Shown here in pieces: positions 42,945 to 52,390 of a stretch of 64,000 bases of DNA. A model generated the notes under the pieces. That model did no database searches and was not told the origin of the DNA. It saw only the letters and a list, made by a program, of their open reading frames with translations. How positions within the stretch are numbered: position 1 is the stretch's first letter; each line of letters opens with the position of its first letter. A program made the translations under genes and the position numbers. Origin of the DNA: UBA1783 sp033808805 (GTDB lineage Bacteria; Bacillota_I; Bacilli_A; Erysipelotrichales; Erysipelotrichaceae); assembly GCA_033808805.1 (NCBI GenBank), contig JAPXMY010000009.1:1-64000 (forward strand), read 5' to 3'.

Positions 42945-42973
42945 ATTATGTCACAATTCTGCTTGACAGACAA
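42945..42973 (-). promoter_or_regulatory. promoter of the two-gene unknown module
   Basis: On the minus strand, -35 TTGTCT (42968-42973), 17-base spacer and extended -10 TGACATAAT with CATAAT at 42945-42950. Confidence 0.55.
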
Positions 42974-42976
42974 TTA

Positions 42977-43017
42977 AGAAAAAAGCAATACTGCCTTATT
43001 TTTGCGGTATTGCTTTT
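42977..43017 (-). terminator. terminator after the SDR gene
   Basis: Eleven-base stem AAAAGCAATAC (42981-42991) / GTATTGCTTTT (43007-43017) with T-rich tail on the minus strand. Confidence 0.82.
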
Positions 43018-43110
43018 ATAAATTTTCATTGTTTAATAGATATCGCAAAATACTTTATATTGTCGATTTTCTATTTTATAGCGAAAATAATTTAACCTGA
43101 TCAATATTAA

Positions 43111-43896
43111 CTAGATACAAGTATAACCGCCATCAACAGCGATGATTTGACCTGTAACATAGCTTGATTCTTCAGCAGCTAAGAATACTGCAGCTGAGTT
43201 CAATTCACCTTCGTTACCATAACGTGCCATTGGTACAGTTCTATTAGCAAATTCCTGGAAGAAATCGCTATTTAATGTTTCAGTTGTTAATTCAGTATAG
43301 AAGTAACCTGGACAGATACAGTTTACTGTAACACCTGATTTAGCTAATTCAGCAGCTGCACCTTTTGTGAAGTTAACAACAGCGCCTTTAGTTGCATGGT
43401 AGGCAATTGTAGGAATAGCCAGGTTTCCAACTATACCATAGATTGAAGAAATATTAATTACACGACCGAATGTTTGATTGCCTGCTTCAATATTTTCTTT
43501 CATGTATCCAGCAAATGCTTTTGTAACTGCAAATACTGAAGTTAAGTCTAAATTAACTGTAAAATCCCAGTCTTCTCTTTTGAAATCAACAAGTGGTGTT
43601 CCAGTTCCTCTTTCACCACCAGCATTGTTAATGATAACTTCACAATGTCCAAATGTTTTCTTTGTTTCTTCAACTGCATTAGCAATTGATTCTGCACTTG
43701 TAATATCACATGCTACTGGTAAAACTTTAACTCCGTATTTTTCTGACCATTCTTTTGCACTTGCTTCTAAACGCTCTAATCTTCTTGCCATAATAACAAG
43801 ATCCGCACCAAGTTTTGCAAATCCTTCAGCCATCTGTTTTCCTAAACCAGATGATGCACCAGTGATTGCAACTACTTTTCCTTTAAAATTAAACAT
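43111..43896 (-). CDS. short-chain dehydrogenase/reductase (classical SDR)
   Basis: A 261-residue NAD(P)-dependent reductase. Cofactor loop TGASSGLG (12-19), NNAG (89-92 region), catalytic Ser150/151 in INISS, Tyr166 and Lys170 in YHATK, and a C-terminal VDGGY, all normal for FabG-like SDRs. The start ATG at 43896 follows GAGGAGG; a longer reading has no such site. It is divergent from a BaiCD/BaiH-like flavoenzyme, and SDRs paired with such enzymes can act on steroids or bile acids; FabG-like ketoreductase activity on another substrate is equally open. Confidence 0.88.
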   Translation of the reverse strand: MFNFKGKVVAITGASSGLGKQMAEGFAKLGADLVIMARRLERLEASAKEWSEKYGVKVLPVACDITSAESIANAVEETKKTFGHCEVIINNAGGERGTGTPLVDFKREDWDFTVNLDLTSVFAVTKAFAGYMKENIEAGNQTFGRVINISSIYGIVGNLAIPTIAYHATKGAVVNFTKGAAAELAKSGVTVNCICPGYFYTELTTETLNSDFFQEFANRTVPMARYGNEGELNSAAVFLAAEESSYVTGQIIAVDGGYTCI

Positions 43897-44211
43897 ATTG
43901 AATAACCTCCTCTTTTTCAAATATTTATTTCCATACGTCATTTACAATTCTACACTTTTTTAAAATCTATTTCAATGTAAATCAAGCAATTTATACTCGC
44001 TTGTGAATTTTTTAGCTTTTAAAACTTGTGGTTTGTTAATTTAACAGGGACTTAAAGATTTAAATTGCTTTATAAGTAAAATAATTTGATTTTTTACAAA
44101 TTTGTATTAATTTATTTCATTATTGTTGACTTGTGAAATTATTTTAAAAATAGACTTGTGAAAAAATTGTTTAACATTGTACAATAAGATGAGGACAAAG
44201 GGGGAATAATA
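43897..44211. promoter_or_regulatory. divergent intergenic region with paired CTTGTG repeats
   Basis: No gene. It holds four CTTGTG copies at 44000, 44025, 44130 and 44155: two pairs, each 25 bases apart. The outer pair GACTTGTGAAA (44128-44138, 44153-44163) overlaps the -35 elements of candidate promoters for the flavoenzyme gene: TTGTGA (44156-44161), 18 bases, TACAAT (44180-44185). Probably operator sites for a regulator shared by the divergent genes. Confidence 0.5.
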
Positions 44212-46149
44212 ATGAATTATCAAAAATTGTTTACTCCAGTGAAAATAGGAAATATGGAAGTAAAAAACAGACTGGTCATGTCTCCAATGGGAACAAACTC
44301 TGCTTTTACCAGCGGACGTAAAGATGATCAGGAAATTGATTACTTTGTAAGACGTGCCAAAGGTGGAGTTGGTATGATTATCAATGGCTGTCAGATGTTA
44401 AATGAAGTTATTGCTCAGGGAACAATGGAAGGTTACTTGGATAGCTTCAGTGTTTTGCCTGCTCTAACTTCAATGGTAGATGCTGTTCAAAGATATGGCA
44501 CAAAGATTGTCTGTCAGATTTCTCCAGGAACTGGTAGAAATGCTTATCCAGATACTTTAGGTCAGCCACCAATCAGTGCTTCAGCAATCCCAAGTGCTTT
44601 TGATCCAAACGTTATCTGTCGTGCTTTAACTAAAGAAGAAATTCAGGATATTATGAAAGGTACTGAATTTGCGGCTGGTTTAGCTAGAGATGCTGGTTAT
44701 GATGCTATTGAAATTCATGCTCATGCCGGTTATCTGATTGACCAGTTTATGAGTGCCTGCTGGAACAAACGTGAAGATGAATATGGTGGAAGTCCAGAAA
44801 ATCGTGCTCGTTTTGCTAGAGAAATGGTTGCTGCCTGCCGTAAAGCAGTCGGACCAGATATGCCAATTTTATTTAGAATTGCTTTAGACCATCGTTCTGA
44901 AGGTGGAAGAACAATTGAAGAATCTATGGCTTTACTTGAAGCATTGGATGATGGCAATATTGATGCATTTGACATTGATGCAGGATGTTATGATTCTTTA
45001 GACTACATCTTCCCTCCTTCTTATTTGGGAACTGCCTGTATGGATTATGTCTGTAAAGAAGCTAGAAAGCATACTGATAAACCATTACTGAATGCTGGTA
45101 ACCATGATCCAGAATCAGCTGTTCGTTTAATTGAATCAGGAGAAGCAGACTTTGTTATGATGGGTCGTCCATTAATTGCTGATCCAGATCTACCAAACAA
45201 ACTGATGAATGGTTTAAGAAATGAGGTTCGCCCATGTATTCGCTGTAATGAATTCTGTATTGGACGTATTTGGAACAATCACACCAAGTTAGGTTGTGCA
45301 GTCAACGTTGAAGCGATGGAAGAAGTTCGTTTCCAGATTGAAAAAACTGAAAATCCATTAAATGTTGTTATCGTTGGTGCCGGTCCTGGTGGCTTGGAAG
45401 CTGCTCGTGTTGCTGCTGTTGCCGGTCATAAAGTAGCTATCTATGATAAGGGGTCTGTACTTGGAGGTACAATGCGTACTATTGCAACTTCAAACTTCAA
45501 GGAAAAGATTGCTGAACTTGCCAGGTACTATGAAGTAAAATTAGCTAAATTAGGTGTTGAGATTCATCTTAATACTGAAGTTAAAGGCGATGAAGACTTC
45601 TTAGAAAAAGCTGACAGGATTATTGTCGGTACTGGTGCTGTCCCATTCAAACCAAATATTCCAGGTGTTAACTGTGATAAGGTGATTGATATTGTCTCTG
45701 CTCATGCTAATGAAGAATTAATCAAGGGTGATAATATTGTTATCTGTGGCGGTGGCTTATCTGGATGTGAAGCTGCTCTTGAGTTAGCTGAAGAAAAAGG
45801 AAAGAATGTAACTGTTGTCGAAATGCTAGGTGAAGTTGCCAAAGATGCAATGTTTATTAACAAGATTACTCTATTTAATAAACTGGCAGAAAATAATGTT
45901 ACAATATTAACCAACACTAAAGTTGTCGGTATAACTGATGAAGGTGTGGAAGTTGAAACCGCTGATGGCAAGAAATTCTTACCAGCTGATACCATTATTT
46001 CATCATTCGGTATGAAGCCTCTTACTGAAGTGGCTGATAAAATCAGTGCAAAATATCACAACAAGACTAGAAAAGTTGGAGACTTGTACAAACTAGGTAA
46101 AATTGGAGATGCTATCCGTCAAGGATATTACGCAGGCTCTTCAATCTAA
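44212..46149 (+). CDS. NADH:flavin oxidoreductase with Fe-S cluster (BaiCD/BaiH/FadH-like)
   Basis: A 645-residue old-yellow-enzyme-type protein. Residues 1-340 form the FMN barrel (NRLVMSPMGTN, IEIHAHAGYLIDQF at about 167-180, RSEGGRTIEE). The 4Fe-4S site is C342-C345-C349-C362. The C-terminal half binds FAD and NAD(P)H (GAGPGG 389-394; CGGGLSG near 507). This is the layout of 2,4-dienoyl-CoA reductase and of the bile-acid enzymes BaiCD and BaiH. It should reduce a conjugated C=C bond of an enone or dienoyl substrate; the exact substrate is not readable. GGGGG ribosome site. Divergent from an SDR. Confidence 0.88.
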   Translation: MNYQKLFTPVKIGNMEVKNRLVMSPMGTNSAFTSGRKDDQEIDYFVRRAKGGVGMIINGCQMLNEVIAQGTMEGYLDSFSVLPALTSMVDAVQRYGTKIVCQISPGTGRNAYPDTLGQPPISASAIPSAFDPNVICRALTKEEIQDIMKGTEFAAGLARDAGYDAIEIHAHAGYLIDQFMSACWNKREDEYGGSPENRARFAREMVAACRKAVGPDMPILFRIALDHRSEGGRTIEESMALLEALDDGNIDAFDIDAGCYDSLDYIFPPSYLGTACMDYVCKEARKHTDKPLLNAGNHDPESAVRLIESGEADFVMMGRPLIADPDLPNKLMNGLRNEVRPCIRCNEFCIGRIWNNHTKLGCAVNVEAMEEVRFQIEKTENPLNVVIVGAGPGGLEAARVAAVAGHKVAIYDKGSVLGGTMRTIATSNFKEKIAELARYYEVKLAKLGVEIHLNTEVKGDEDFLEKADRIIVGTGAVPFKPNIPGVNCDKVIDIVSAHANEELIKGDNIVICGGGLSGCEAALELAEEKGKNVTVVEMLGEVAKDAMFINKITLFNKLAENNVTILTNTKVVGITDEGVEVETADGKKFLPADTIISSFGMKPLTEVADKISAKYHNKTRKVGDLYKLGKIGDAIRQGYYAGSSI

Positions 46150-46156
46150 AATTAAA

Positions 46157-46208
46157 GAAAAAGGTTGTAAACTACTTCTCATTTCAAAGTAGGCTTACAG
46201 CCTTTTTT
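46157..46208 (+). terminator. terminator of the flavoenzyme gene
   Basis: Long imperfect stem AAAAAGG-GTAA-CTACTT / AAGTAG-TTAC-CCTTTTTT with T tail, directly after the stop. Confidence 0.82.
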
Positions 46209-46244
46209 ATTTTAAGAAAACAAAATCAATATTCAAATAAACAA

Positions 46245-47966
46245 CTATTCTTCACTATATAAATAAAGTGGCATTTCAAAAATTTCTTTTGGTTCATCAG
46301 GATAATACATATTGCAAACCGGTACTACTTCACCGTTAGAGTTGATGTATCTTCCCTTTTGTATTCCTTTTTCAATATCTACTATAAAATGCATTCCAAC
46401 ATATCTATCCAGTGCCAGTTTTTTATCCTTTGACAGCTGATCTAAAGCGAAAGGTCTACCAACCAGAAAACCATAAAAGTTAAAATCAGTCAGATAGCCA
46501 TCATAAGTAACATTATCCTGACCATAATAATTAGGGTTATAGGTTAATGGTTTTTCTGGTTCAATTAAACCTGGTACAAATTGACACAGGTCATGCTGAT
46601 GACCATATAAAGCCATATCAACGCCAATTTCATTAAGCAGTTTGGTCCATTCTATTTTTGAATCTTCATGATAACGATGTCTATTAACAAAGGTAATTGG
46701 AATATGACATAAAACCAGGGTATAGTCATATTCTTTATTTTCTTTAGATTCAATAATTTCTTCCAGCATTCTCGATTGTTCATCTCGATACATTTGAAAC
46801 TTGCTGGTATCATAATATTCCCACCAGTCATCATCGTGATCTTCACCAATATCTAAAACTATTCCATAGATATTGGACAAGGTAAATGTATAGTAGAATT
46901 TCTGATCTTTAGAGCCTACATACTTATAAAAATCTTCAGCTTCTTTTCCCTTTATTTCATGATTTCCACGGACATAGACTACTGGAATTTCTCCCTTGGT
47001 TATTTCATAGGCTAAAACATTGGCGAAATTGGCATTACTTGGATATTCGACCATCCCTACCAGATCTCCCAAAAGAACAAGAAAGTCAATTTCTCCAGCA
47101 CTTTTTGCACTGTTTACTGCTCCCTTTAAGCAGTGATGTACATCACTTAAAGCGACATAGCTGATTCCATCGGATGAATCTACTGGTTTAAATAAATACT
47201 CCTGTGATATTACTTTTCCTTTAAAGCCACCAAAAGGTCCTCGATAAATCATCTCTTGAACATTTATGGTATAGCCCTTTGCTTTATCAAGAGCTTCTTG
47301 TGGCACAACAATTTTATGTACATGGTCTTTTGAACGCATACTTCCGGCATATAAATCATAGTATTCTACACCATCAACAATCACCCAGGCTAAAGAATCA
47401 TTACTGGTTGAAAATACTATCTGATAATCATCCTCTACAGCATAAACAACAGCACCAGTGCTGATAGAGTTTCCCTTTATATGATAACTGATAATAAAAG
47501 TCGTTATTATTATGGAAACAATCACAAAAACTTTGATAAACTTTGTTCTTTTTTGTTCTGTAAACATCAGCCAGCCAAGTATTATCATTAGAATACTGAA
47601 AGCTAAACTGTTGAAAAATTTAGGCAAAATAAAATATAGATAATCATAAGCTCCAAAAAGCACAATGATAGCATTTAGCACTGTATTGACTAGATTTAAG
47701 ATAATAAGGATTATCCTTAATGCCTGGCCAAATTTGTTTTCAAGTGGAAATAAAAATTGTAAAGCACTTATCAAAAGTACCAATCCCATATAAAATAAAA
47801 AAATAACAGGTAGGTAAATGATAAAGAAACTTTGATTGGTGTCTGCCCCCAATTGTTTTGATATTCCCGCATAATTAACTCTTAAAGCCAGCCAAAACAG
47901 AAAACATAGCAAGCTATGAAATCCAATTGAAAAGCGAAACCATTTTTGTTTGTTATTTAATTCCAT
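46245..47966 (-). CDS. membrane protein with extracytoplasmic metallophosphoesterase domain
   Basis: A 573-residue protein. Residues 1-170 hold about five membrane segments. A small beta-rich segment (about 175-265) resembling the N-terminal part of purple-acid-phosphatase-like proteins is followed by a calcineurin-type domain: LSDVHH (Asp, His), LLGDLVG, RGNHEI, LCHIPI and YGHQHDL supply the metal ligands. It probably hydrolyses phosphoesters at the outer face. It lies beside an LTA-synthase-like gene on the same strand, with 134 bases and a terminator between, so a role in wall polymer turnover is possible but unproven. Confidence 0.85.
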   Translation of the reverse strand: MELNNKQKWFRFSIGFHSLLCFLFWLALRVNYAGISKQLGADTNQSFFIIYLPVIFLFYMGLVLLISALQFLFPLENKFGQALRIILIILNLVNTVLNAIIVLFGAYDYLYFILPKFFNSLAFSILMIILGWLMFTEQKRTKFIKVFVIVSIIITTFIISYHIKGNSISTGAVVYAVEDDYQIVFSTSNDSLAWVIVDGVEYYDLYAGSMRSKDHVHKIVVPQEALDKAKGYTINVQEMIYRGPFGGFKGKVISQEYLFKPVDSSDGISYVALSDVHHCLKGAVNSAKSAGEIDFLVLLGDLVGMVEYPSNANFANVLAYEITKGEIPVVYVRGNHEIKGKEAEDFYKYVGSKDQKFYYTFTLSNIYGIVLDIGEDHDDDWWEYYDTSKFQMYRDEQSRMLEEIIESKENKEYDYTLVLCHIPITFVNRHRYHEDSKIEWTKLLNEIGVDMALYGHQHDLCQFVPGLIEPEKPLTYNPNYYGQDNVTYDGYLTDFNFYGFLVGRPFALDQLSKDKKLALDRYVGMHFIVDIEKGIQKGRYINSNGEVVPVCNMYYPDEPKEIFEMPLYLYSEE

Positions 47967-48028
47967 AATTAATTACCCCTTTTTACAATTTTAGCAAAAA
48001 GCTATTTTAATAATCAAGACAACATTAT

Positions 48029-48088
48029 AAAAGGATAGCCAATCAAACAGATTGCATAAAGCAATTTTCTTTTAATCACTATCCTTTT
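48029..48088 (-). terminator. terminator after the LTA-synthase-like gene
   Basis: Stem AAAAGGATAG (48029-48038) / CTATCCTTTT (48079-48088) enclosing a smaller ATTGC/GCAAT hairpin; on the minus strand it ends in T residues. Confidence 0.75.
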
Positions 48089-48100
48089 TTATTATACTTA

Positions 48101-50269
48101 TTATTCAAGGACATAGAATAGACTGTTATTTCTATTTTTTAAATCAAATAAATTATTGTATTGTAGTTGTTCATAAAGCTTTAACCATAATTTTTCAGTT
48201 TCTGAAGCTTCTTCAAAAGTCAAGAATTCCTGAGACTTATGTGAATAAAAACCATTAGCATTGATGGCAGGAATCTTTTCTTCTAATCTACTTAAAAATT
48301 GATTATATGGGGGAAGCGCGATGCCTGCAGCTTCATAAAGATAGGTTGACAAGTAATTTAGACTTGTACACTCTAGGTACTTTTCTTCAATTTCATAATT
48401 AGCCCAGATAAAGAAAGGCGCCAAATATTTGTTTTGAATGGATTCCAGAGTTTTAAAATCCTGATTTAAAACATCCTCATAAAATGATTGATCTATTTTT
48501 GGCTGATGATCACCAAAGAATACTATTAGAACATCTTCATCTATATTTTCAAAATAACTGATTAAGTATTCAATAGCGATGTCTGATTCATGTACTAAAG
48601 AAAGATATTGTTCAACATCAGGATACTCTCTTTCATAGCCTACAAGTTCTATAGCCTGTTTGAAATCATCGCCGCTATAGTTATAGGCACCATGATTCTG
48701 CATACTGACACCAAAGATAAACAAGGTATCCTGATGTTGCTTTTCATATATTTCCACTATTTTTTCATACATTTCTAAATCACTGATATATTCTCTGATA
48801 AAATGCTCTTGTGGAAAATCTTCAATAAACAGACTTTCATCAAAACCAAGATGGCCATAGGTTCTTGGGCGCTCCCAGCCATTAGCTATATATGGATGCA
48901 TCGCAATACAATGATAATCATAAAAACTTTTCAGGTAAGACACCATTGAATATGTTGGTGCTTTAATATATTGCTGATAGGGAACCGTATTAGGTGGCAG
49001 CCAGGCCATGGTATTTCCAGTTAGAAATTCATATTCCGAGTTAGCGGTATTGCCACCATATACTGAAGTCAAGACATAACCTGAAACCACCCCTTCTTTT
49101 AGAGATGAAATAAATGGCATAACTTCTATATTTGTATTTATTTCACCAATTACACTTAAGTCAGAGAAACTTTCATTCATTATGACGATAATGTGAGGAT
49201 ATTCATGCTCAAGCTGTGAGTTATCTAACTCTAGTGGAAATTCCATTGCTACCTTATCAATGATTTCTTCAGAATAATCACTTGGTTTAACAATATACAA
49301 TTCTTTAAATTTCAGCACAAAATTTAAAATATAGCCATTACTTATAGCTCCCCACTTACGCCAATGTTGAATTTTTAAATCATTGGTGTAAACCAAAACC
49401 AGCACAATATTCAATACAATATTCAGTAATACTATCCCTCTTTTCTTGACAGAAATTTTATTCTTTATTTTTGGAATAACAGCAAATATATAGACAATAA
49501 GTCCAACCCAAATCAGCCAGCCAATAATGATAAAGACAGGAACTGGAAATAAACTGTAGTTGCCAGCAACATTTATCGCTGTAGCAACAGAAAGTAAATC
49601 TACCGGCTCCAATAAACGATCTCTGAAGCTGTATACATATACATTAATAGTAGATATCAGCACAAACAGAAGAGTTACCAAAATTACTGAAAATTTAACT
49701 TCACTGAAGATAAGATATATAAACAATATAAAAACTGAAACTACCATCACTCCGAGAAATAATCTAAAATATCCCATTGAAAGAATCGGTACCTCAATCA
49801 TTATCTGAGAAATGCCAACTGTCGCAAATGAAGCAATTAAAATGATAAATAAATCTCTTCTAAAGACATCTTCTCTATTTAAATAAAGGACAATTTCATT
49901 AATCTGCTGAATTACACCAGCTATAAAATAAACGGCAACAGTTGAAAAGACTACAGTTGTCAGAGCAACAAGTATTTCAATAGGTATATGTAATATATTC
50001 GCTACAAAATTAACTTTAGAAGAAGTCAACCAATAATTATAAAATCTAAAACTTAAATATAGTGCTACAAAAGCAGCAACTAAAAAAGATAATCTTGTTA
50101 TCAGATTATTTTTATCCTGCGGTTTCTTAAATATTATTACCGCTACTCCTAAAATAGCAAGCAAAACAGTTTCAAAAATCCCAAATAGTGAAGCCTTCAT
50201 TGTTAGAAACAATAAAGAAAAGTAAGAAACAATTGTCAATAATGTATTTATAACTTTGCCCTTTATCAT
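48101..50269 (-). CDS. LTA synthase-family sulfatase-fold membrane enzyme
   Basis: A 722-residue protein: about nine N-terminal membrane segments (1-290), then an extracytoplasmic sulfatase-fold domain. The blocks VIMNESFSDL, GGNTANSEYEFLTGNTM (nucleophile Thr), FGVSMQNHGAY and FFGDHQPK carry the metal-binding residues of LtaS-type phosphoglycerol transferases. There are more membrane segments than the five of LtaS, so it may be a primase-like or polysaccharide-modifying relative. It should move phosphoglycerol from phosphatidylglycerol to a lipid or wall glycan. Monocistronic. Confidence 0.88.
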   Translation of the reverse strand: MIKGKVINTLLTIVSYFSLLFLTMKASLFGIFETVLLAILGVAVIIFKKPQDKNNLITRLSFLVAAFVALYLSFRFYNYWLTSSKVNFVANILHIPIEILVALTTVVFSTVAVYFIAGVIQQINEIVLYLNREDVFRRDLFIILIASFATVGISQIMIEVPILSMGYFRLFLGVMVVSVFILFIYLIFSEVKFSVILVTLLFVLISTINVYVYSFRDRLLEPVDLLSVATAINVAGNYSLFPVPVFIIIGWLIWVGLIVYIFAVIPKIKNKISVKKRGIVLLNIVLNIVLVLVYTNDLKIQHWRKWGAISNGYILNFVLKFKELYIVKPSDYSEEIIDKVAMEFPLELDNSQLEHEYPHIIVIMNESFSDLSVIGEINTNIEVMPFISSLKEGVVSGYVLTSVYGGNTANSEYEFLTGNTMAWLPPNTVPYQQYIKAPTYSMVSYLKSFYDYHCIAMHPYIANGWERPRTYGHLGFDESLFIEDFPQEHFIREYISDLEMYEKIVEIYEKQHQDTLFIFGVSMQNHGAYNYSGDDFKQAIELVGYEREYPDVEQYLSLVHESDIAIEYLISYFENIDEDVLIVFFGDHQPKIDQSFYEDVLNQDFKTLESIQNKYLAPFFIWANYEIEEKYLECTSLNYLSTYLYEAAGIALPPYNQFLSRLEEKIPAINANGFYSHKSQEFLTFEEASETEKLWLKLYEQLQYNNLFDLKNRNNSLFYVLE

Positions 50270-50414
50270 CTTTTCACCCCATGCTTATATTTAATTAACA
50301 AATTTACTTTAAATTTGAATTCCTTTTAAATCAAAAATGCTATTTAAGTCTATCAAAATATGACCTTAAAAGCAAAAATACCCACAAGTTCACATATTTG
50401 CATTAATAACTTTC

Positions 50415-50451
50415 CTAAAAAAACTTACTATTCATCAATTAAACAGTAAGT
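50415..50451 (-). terminator. terminator of the Lpl-type operon's 3' genes
   Basis: Stem ACTTACT (50423-50429) / AGTAAGT (50445-50451) with seven T on the minus strand, 45 bases after the ATPase stop. Confidence 0.78.
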
Positions 50452-50495
50452 CTTTTTCTAATAAATGTAATTTTCCACTTTATAATCTCTAAATA

Positions 50496-51647
50496 TTAAA
50501 TTCTTTTTCCTTCGGAATCGAAAAAATAGACATAGTCGCTTAGAAAATCTATTCTCACTTTTTCTTCTTTAAGATAAATTTTATCCAAACCAGCACTAAA
50601 ACTTTCAACAGCTGTAATACTGGTTTCATTTACATTAAGATGAACTATCTGATCAGCACCAATTATTTCACTATAATCGACAACAGCTTCAATATCCCCT
50701 TTATCAATAGTTATATGAACTGGTCGAATGGCTGCCGTTACTTTATCTTTTTTATGTTTTAGTGTTGTTTTAATTTCTTTTCCTAAAATATTAACTGTAT
50801 AATCTTTTCCTTTGCTGATAACTGGTAAATCTTCAAAAACATTAACTGTTGGAAAACCAATAAACCTGGCAACAAAAAGATTTTCCGGATAATTATAGAC
50901 CTCTGCCACATCAGCATCCTGTTGAACAATACCATCCTTCAAAACAATAACGCGTTCTGCCAGACTCAAGGCTTCAACCTGATCGTGAGTTACATAGATA
51001 AAGGTCGTTTTCAATTTTTTATGAATTCTTTTTAACAGTCTTTGCAGTGAGGTTCTCATTAAAACATCTAGATTGGCAAATGGTTCATCCATCAAAAAAA
51101 TCTTTGGTTGTCTCACCAGTGCCCTGGCAATAGCTACTCTTTGCTTTTCCCCACCTGATAAGTCTTCTGGAAGTCGTTCCAGTTTATCTTGTATGTTTAA
51201 CAGTTCAGCCATGTAACTGACTCTTTCATTTATTTCTTCTCTAGGAGTATGAACGGTCTGCAAAGGGAAGGCAATATTTTCAAACACTGTTAAACCTGGA
51301 TACAAAGCATAATTTTGAAAAACCATCGCAATATCACGATCTTCAGGTTTTATATTATTCATCAGTTGATTATCAAAGTAAATTTCTCCCACTGATGGAG
51401 TTTCCAGTCCAGCAATCAGACGCAAAAGACTTGTTTTTCCTGACCCTGAAGGGCCTAACAAAACAACAAACTCCCCATCTCTTATTGTGGCACTTACATG
51501 CTGCAAGGCAATAACCCCTTCGTTGGAAGTGTATGGCATTTGTTTCTGCTTCTGTAGAATTTTCTCTTTTCTTTTTCGATCAAACAGACCAGTAATCTGA
51601 ACAAAAGGATAAATTAAAGCCACATCATCAATTTTTATTGTTGGCAT
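50496..51647 (-). CDS. MalK/UgpC-like ABC transporter ATPase
   Basis: A 383-residue ATPase with Walker A GPSGSGKT (65-72), signature LSGGE (163-167), Walker B IFLMDE (183-188) and a C-terminal TOBE-type regulatory domain (about 240-383), as in MalK. A Lys-rich insert of about 30 residues (LFDRKRKEKILQKQKQM at 21-37) separates the first two strands of the nucleotide fold. Lpl-type sugar systems often lack their own ATPase and share one; here a dedicated copy ends the cluster. Two bases after the DUF624 gene, so same transcript. Confidence 0.9.
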   Translation of the reverse strand: MPTIKIDDVALIYPFVQITGLFDRKRKEKILQKQKQMPYTSNEGVIALQHVSATIRDGEFVVLLGPSGSGKTSLLRLIAGLETPSVGEIYFDNQLMNNIKPEDRDIAMVFQNYALYPGLTVFENIAFPLQTVHTPREEINERVSYMAELLNIQDKLERLPEDLSGGEKQRVAIARALVRQPKIFLMDEPFANLDVLMRTSLQRLLKRIHKKLKTTFIYVTHDQVEALSLAERVIVLKDGIVQQDADVAEVYNYPENLFVARFIGFPTVNVFEDLPVISKGKDYTVNILGKEIKTTLKHKKDKVTAAIRPVHITIDKGDIEAVVDYSEIIGADQIVHLNVNETSITAVESFSAGLDKIYLKEEKVRIDFLSDYVYFFDSEGKRI

Positions 51648-51649
51648 AA

Positions 51650-52384
51650 TTATTTCCTCCTATTCTTTTTTCGTTGGTCTGAAAACTTTTTATCAATATC
51701 GACACTTGATAGCTCCTCTGGCACTTCATCTTCTTCAGTCGATATTTCTACTTTCTGATTATCTTCTTCAATGTTGTATTCCTTTAAAAATTTTGCGATT
51801 TCCTTTTCTATTCCAGGACGAATCAGATCCAGATATAATCCTGGCACAATCAATAAGGCCAGGGGAAAAATCTCAATAGACCAGATAAGGAAAATTAACA
51901 AAGCCCCATTAAATAAGCTGACAAATAATCGCTGTGAAGAAAAGTATAGTGATAAACGGATTATTGATAAAACACTGCCTTCAAAATGGGCCAATACTGG
52001 TGGAATGTAGGTTACTGCCGCTACAAAAATTATGCTAAGCAGGATACCAAAGGCAAAATAAACAGTTCCTAAAATTCCTGTCTTATATATTTGCCAGCCA
52101 GCATAAACTCCCACTACAAGGAAAAATATCGCTACCAAAAGAACCAGGTTTAGCTTAATTCCTAGCTTTAGATTATCCTTGAAAGCGTTAAAGAAACCCT
52201 TTGAAACTCCTCTTCCCTTTGATGGACCATAGACTACCCTTATTAAAGTATAATAACCAGCACTGAAAGCTGTTACTGCTGTAACAATCGGTATACATCC
52301 CAGCAACGTGAAAAAGCTAATAATCAGTAAATTAGCAATTGTTTCTAAAAATTTAATAAAAGGGTTGTTGTAATTAAAATCCAT
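51650..52384 (-). CDS. DUF624/YesL-like membrane protein
   Basis: A 244-residue protein with about six membrane segments (starting LLIISFFTLLGCIPIVTAVTA) and a charged, acidic-then-basic C-terminal tail (EVSTEEDEVPEEL...). It belongs to the YesL (DUF624) family, which occurs in oligosaccharide ABC gene clusters such as yesL-yesM-yesN of B. subtilis. The role is unknown, probably to help the permease. It lies six bases after the deacetylase gene. Confidence 0.85.
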   Translation of the reverse strand: MDFNYNNPFIKFLETIANLLIISFFTLLGCIPIVTAVTAFSAGYYTLIRVVYGPSKGRGVSKGFFNAFKDNLKLGIKLNLVLLVAIFFLVVGVYAGWQIYKTGILGTVYFAFGILLSIIFVAAVTYIPPVLAHFEGSVLSIIRLSLYFSSQRLFVSLFNGALLIFLIWSIEIFPLALLIVPGLYLDLIRPGIEKEIAKFLKEYNIEEDNQKVEISTEEDEVPEELSSVDIDKKFSDQRKKNRRK

Positions 52385-52390
52385 AATCTT

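Noticed and set aside
43478..43963. 161-codon open frame on the plus strand
   Set aside because: Antisense to the SDR gene, which has full catalytic motifs and a strong ribosome site.
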